Source of the DNA: Rhodocyclaceae bacterium
GTDB lineage: Bacteria > Pseudomonadota > Gammaproteobacteria > Burkholderiales > Rhodocyclaceae
NCBI GenBank assembly: GCA_026417115.1
Contig: JAOADW010000040.1
Span: forward strand, 1 to 39,533
Direction of reading: 5' to 3'
DNA: 39,533 nt
The first letter of the stretch is position 1, and every line of letters starts with the position of its first letter. Below, piece after piece: positions 37,594 to 39,533 of this stretch. Both the position numbers and the translations under genes were made by a program. The notes beneath the pieces were generated by a model that made no database searches, was not told the DNA's origin, and saw nothing but the letters and a program-made list of their open reading frames with translations.

Positions 37594-38938
37594 AAATCGC
37601 GTGCCCATCTGTCTGATCGAAGACGACGCCATCATGGGCGAATCACTTCTCCAACTCTGTCGCCTCGAGGGCTATGAGCTCGTCTGGTGCCGCTCAGCCG
37701 TCGAGGCCCAGCATGCGCTGCACACCCGGCGTTTCGCACTCATCATCAGCGACATACGCCTGCCCGACGCCGACGGCGGCGACCTCTTTCTTTCTCTCCG
37801 CCGAGAAGGGGCGGTGCTGCCGCCATTTCTATTCATGACAGCCTATGGCGCCATAGATCGTGCCGTCGAACTCCTCAAAGCAGGCGCTGCCGACTACATC
37901 ACCAAGCCTTTCGATGCCGACGTGCTCATCCGTAAGATCCGCGACCTCGCCCATGGATACATCGACGATAGCGAGGAAGGATTTTCGCTAGGCGTCTCTC
38001 CCGCCATGCGCCGGATCACGGAAGAGCTGCCGCGCCTCGCGAAACACGTGACGACTCTGCTCATCACGGGCGATTCGGGCGTAGGCAAAGAGCACGTCGC
38101 ACGACTATTCCATCGCCTCGCCGTCGGTGAAACCGGCGAATTCGTGGCAGTCAACTGTGCAGCCATCCCGGAAACCCTGATCGAGGCAGAACTCTTCGGC
38201 TACGAAAAGGGTGCTTTCACGGGCGCCGCCAAAACAAAACGCGGCTATTTCGAACTCGCCCATGGAGGCACTCTTTTTCTCGATGAAATCGGCGAAATGC
38301 CCGCCGCAATGCAAGCAAAACTTCTGCGCGTACTCCAGGACCGCAAGATCATGCGCTTGGGCAGCGAAAAACCTCTCAGCGTCGATTTTCGCCTCATCTG
38401 CGCCACGCATCGCGATCTCAAAGCAATGGTCGACGCCGGGCAGTTCCGGGAAGACCTGTTTTATCGCATCAACGTCATTCAGTTGCGCATTCCTCCTTTG
38501 CGCGAGCGCCCCGACGACATCCGCTGGCTCGTGCGGCATTTCATCGCCGCATTCAATCGCGCCCATGCCCATGAAATGCCCAAGCGCATTGATCCGCGCA
38601 CCGAACAAGCGCTTCTCCACTATGCCTGGCCCGGCAATGTGCGCGAACTCAAGCACGCCGTCGAACGCGCCTGCATCCTTTCGCCGGGAGCCCTCCTCGA
38701 CGCCGATGCCTTTTTCGCCGAAAGCATGGGCGCTTTGCCAGCCGTCGCTCCCGAGGTCTCCGCCTCGCTCGCCGACTACCTGATGGCGTGCGAACGCGAC
38801 TACCTGTTGATGATGCTCGAACGCCATCACGGCCATATGACCCATACAGCGCAAGCGCTTGGCATCACACGCAAGACTCTCTGGGAAAAACTCAAGCGAC
38901 TGGGCGTCAAAGTCACCGGCGAAGCACCGCCTGGATAA
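37583..38938 (+). CDS. arxR: ArxR sigma-54-dependent response regulator
   Basis: This is a 451-residue NtrC-type activator. The receiver domain has acidic E13/D14/D15 and phosphoacceptor D57 (SDIRLPD), with K108 in TKPF. The AAA+ domain has Walker A GDSGVGKE (residues 163-170) and the sigma-54 contact loop GAFTGA (210-215, in GYEKGAFTGA). Arginine-finger and sensor residues are in FREDLFYRINV. The C-terminal Fis-type helix-turn-helix is HTAQALGITRKTLWEKLKRLGV. It should bind sites in the arxX-arxB' gap and drive the sigma-54 promoter there. The start at 37583 overlaps arxS. The stop is 11 bp before the tRNA-Leu gene. Confidence 0.95.
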   Translation: MHTENRVPICLIEDDAIMGESLLQLCRLEGYELVWCRSAVEAQHALHTRRFALIISDIRLPDADGGDLFLSLRREGAVLPPFLFMTAYGAIDRAVELLKAGAADYITKPFDADVLIRKIRDLAHGYIDDSEEGFSLGVSPAMRRITEELPRLAKHVTTLLITGDSGVGKEHVARLFHRLAVGETGEFVAVNCAAIPETLIEAELFGYEKGAFTGAAKTKRGYFELAHGGTLFLDEIGEMPAAMQAKLLRVLQDRKIMRLGSEKPLSVDFRLICATHRDLKAMVDAGQFREDLFYRINVIQLRIPPLRERPDDIRWLVRHFIAAFNRAHAHEMPKRIDPRTEQALLHYAWPGNVRELKHAVERACILSPGALLDADAFFAESMGALPAVAPEVSASLADYLMACERDYLLMMLERHHGHMTHTAQALGITRKTLWEKLKRLGVKVTGEAPPG

Positions 38939-38949
38939 AATGCCAACAC

Positions 38950-39036
38950 GCCCGGATGGTGAAATCGGTAGACACTAGGGACTTAAAATCCCTTGGCCCT
39001 CTGGCCGTGCGGGTTCGAGTCCCGCTCCGGGCACCA
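38950..39036 (+). tRNA. tRNA-Leu (anticodon TAA)
   Basis: An 87-base class II tRNA. Acceptor stem GCCCGGA pairs with TCCGGGC (39026-39032), followed by A and encoded CCA (39034-39036). The anticodon loop CTTAAAA is flanked by AGGGA/TCCCT, giving anticodon TAA at 38984-38986, which reads UUA. The long variable arm and the GGTTCGAGTCC T arm fit tRNA-Leu. It starts only 11 bp after arxR, so its promoter must lie inside arxR or it is read from the arx transcript. Confidence 0.95.
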
Positions 39037-39124
39037 TTCAAGACCAGCCACCGCATAAGAGCACCGATAAATGCCTTGCTGCAGCTTTGTCGGGTCACGG
39101 ATCGTAAGCTCTGCAGCGCTCAAG

Positions 39125-39418
39125 CTACAATCTGTCAAATCCTGGAAAGTCAAAACCGTCTCCCCGGCCCCAACCTTCGCTTATTCCTCCCCGGTGGCTG
39201 TCCAAACCACTGTGACCACCGCGCACCTTGCAGACTAAGCGCGCCGTTTGCATGCCGCGTAAGAATTCAGGCTGCGCGGCTGTGGCTGGCGCTGGCTTTG
39301 GCGCGTGCTGCGCGGCAAAGCCCAGCGCGACGAGCCGCAAGGCAGCGGCATCGTCGAGCTCGACGACGAGGCCGGCGGAAAGAATGCGGCGATCGAGAAC
39401 GAACGCGCGGGTGATCAG
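39125..39418 (-). pseudogene. Coding-like remnant, possibly phage-derived
   Basis: An open stretch begins with LITRAFVLDRRILSAGLVVE and continues ELDDAAALRLVALGFAAQHAP. This pattern and the high third-position GC resemble small phage structural-module proteins with a G-x-V-x-ELDD-A-AA-RL-ALG core. No normal start codon is present; a CTG at 39416-39418 with AGG 6 bp before is the only candidate. After about residue 45 the sequence stops looking coding. It is best read as a truncated or decayed gene. The 39037-39124 stretch next to the tRNA holds nothing I can identify. Confidence 0.35.
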
Positions 39419-39467
39419 AACTTGCCTGTCGGCTCCAAAGCAAAACGCCCACCTGGCACCAAGATCG

Positions 39468-39533
39468 CTACCAGCTCCTCGGCACGAAGTCGGGACGATT
39501 CCGCAACACGACGTCGTCGTCTGCCTGCACGAG
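39468..39533 (-). CDS. C-terminal end of an unidentified protein (cut by window edge)
   Basis: The minus strand from the edge reads LVQADDDVVLRNRPDFVPRSW, then stops at 39468. Third-position GC is high and the codons are natural for this genome, so it is probably the tail of a real gene on the same strand as the remnant at 39125-39418. With only 21 residues I cannot name it; a phage-like neighbour is possible. Confidence 0.4.
   Translation of the reverse strand, partial: LVQADDDVVLRNRPDFVPRSW

Noticed and set aside
39272..39533. Plus-strand reading (LRGCGWRWLWRVLRGKAQRD onward) near the right edge as a gene
   Set aside because: Lower coding character than the minus strand here; no family similarity recognised.

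Overview
The window is a GC-rich bacterial chromosome segment, most likely from a betaproteobacterium. The gene order algH-ruvX-pyrR-pyrB-pyrC', the thiD-thiE-hemL block and a DUF1840-type protein all fit that class. This placement is inference from gene content and order, not from a marker gene. Genes are packed tightly and many neighbours share ATGA stop/start overlaps.

Layout. Positions 1-9452 are almost all on the minus strand. In transcription order they are a DNA photolyase, thiD, thiE, hemL, a Gdx/SugE-type small multidrug resistance (SMR) exporter, a MacA-like adaptor, an ABC ATPase, two MacB/FtsX-type permeases and a glycosyltransferase cut by the window edge. Positions 9498-15169 are a plus-strand run: algH-like, ruvX, pyrR, pyrB, a DNA methyltransferase with a BglII-like restriction endonuclease, a metal-ligand-less pyrC', and a DUF1840-type protein. 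The restriction-modification pair sits inside the pyrimidine operon between pyrB and pyrC' and is joined to both by ATGA overlaps. Positions 15173-19361 (minus) hold a small unknown gene and full-length cobalamin-dependent metH. A rhodanese follows, then three linked minus-strand genes for exported or envelope proteins (a propeller-like protein, an unknown, and a TPR protein with a CFI-box C-terminus). Next come a membrane-anchored thioredoxin-like protein, an OsmC protein and a small exported protein.

Positions 25427-38938 form an arsenic island. An arsR-arsC-acr3 detoxification operon (minus) lies back to back with a gene for a protein made of two TusA domains. Beside it is an arx cluster for anaerobic-type arsenite oxidation: arxB'-arxA-arxB-arxC-arxD plus a membrane c-type cytochrome (minus strand), divergent from arxX-arxS-arxR (plus strand). 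ArxA carries the YGRGWG motif that separates arsenite-oxidising ArxA from arsenate-reducing ArrA. The 229-bp divergent region holds a sigma-54 -24/-12 promoter facing arxB'ABCD and two related inverted repeats upstream of it. ArxR is a sigma-54 activator with an intact GAFTGA loop, so the parts fit one circuit: ArxX senses arsenite outside the cytoplasm, ArxS phosphorylates ArxR, and ArxR switches on the oxidase operon.

A tRNA-Leu(TAA) gene follows arxR by 11 bp. The last ~500 bp look like a degraded, possibly phage-derived segment, so the tRNA may mark an integration boundary.
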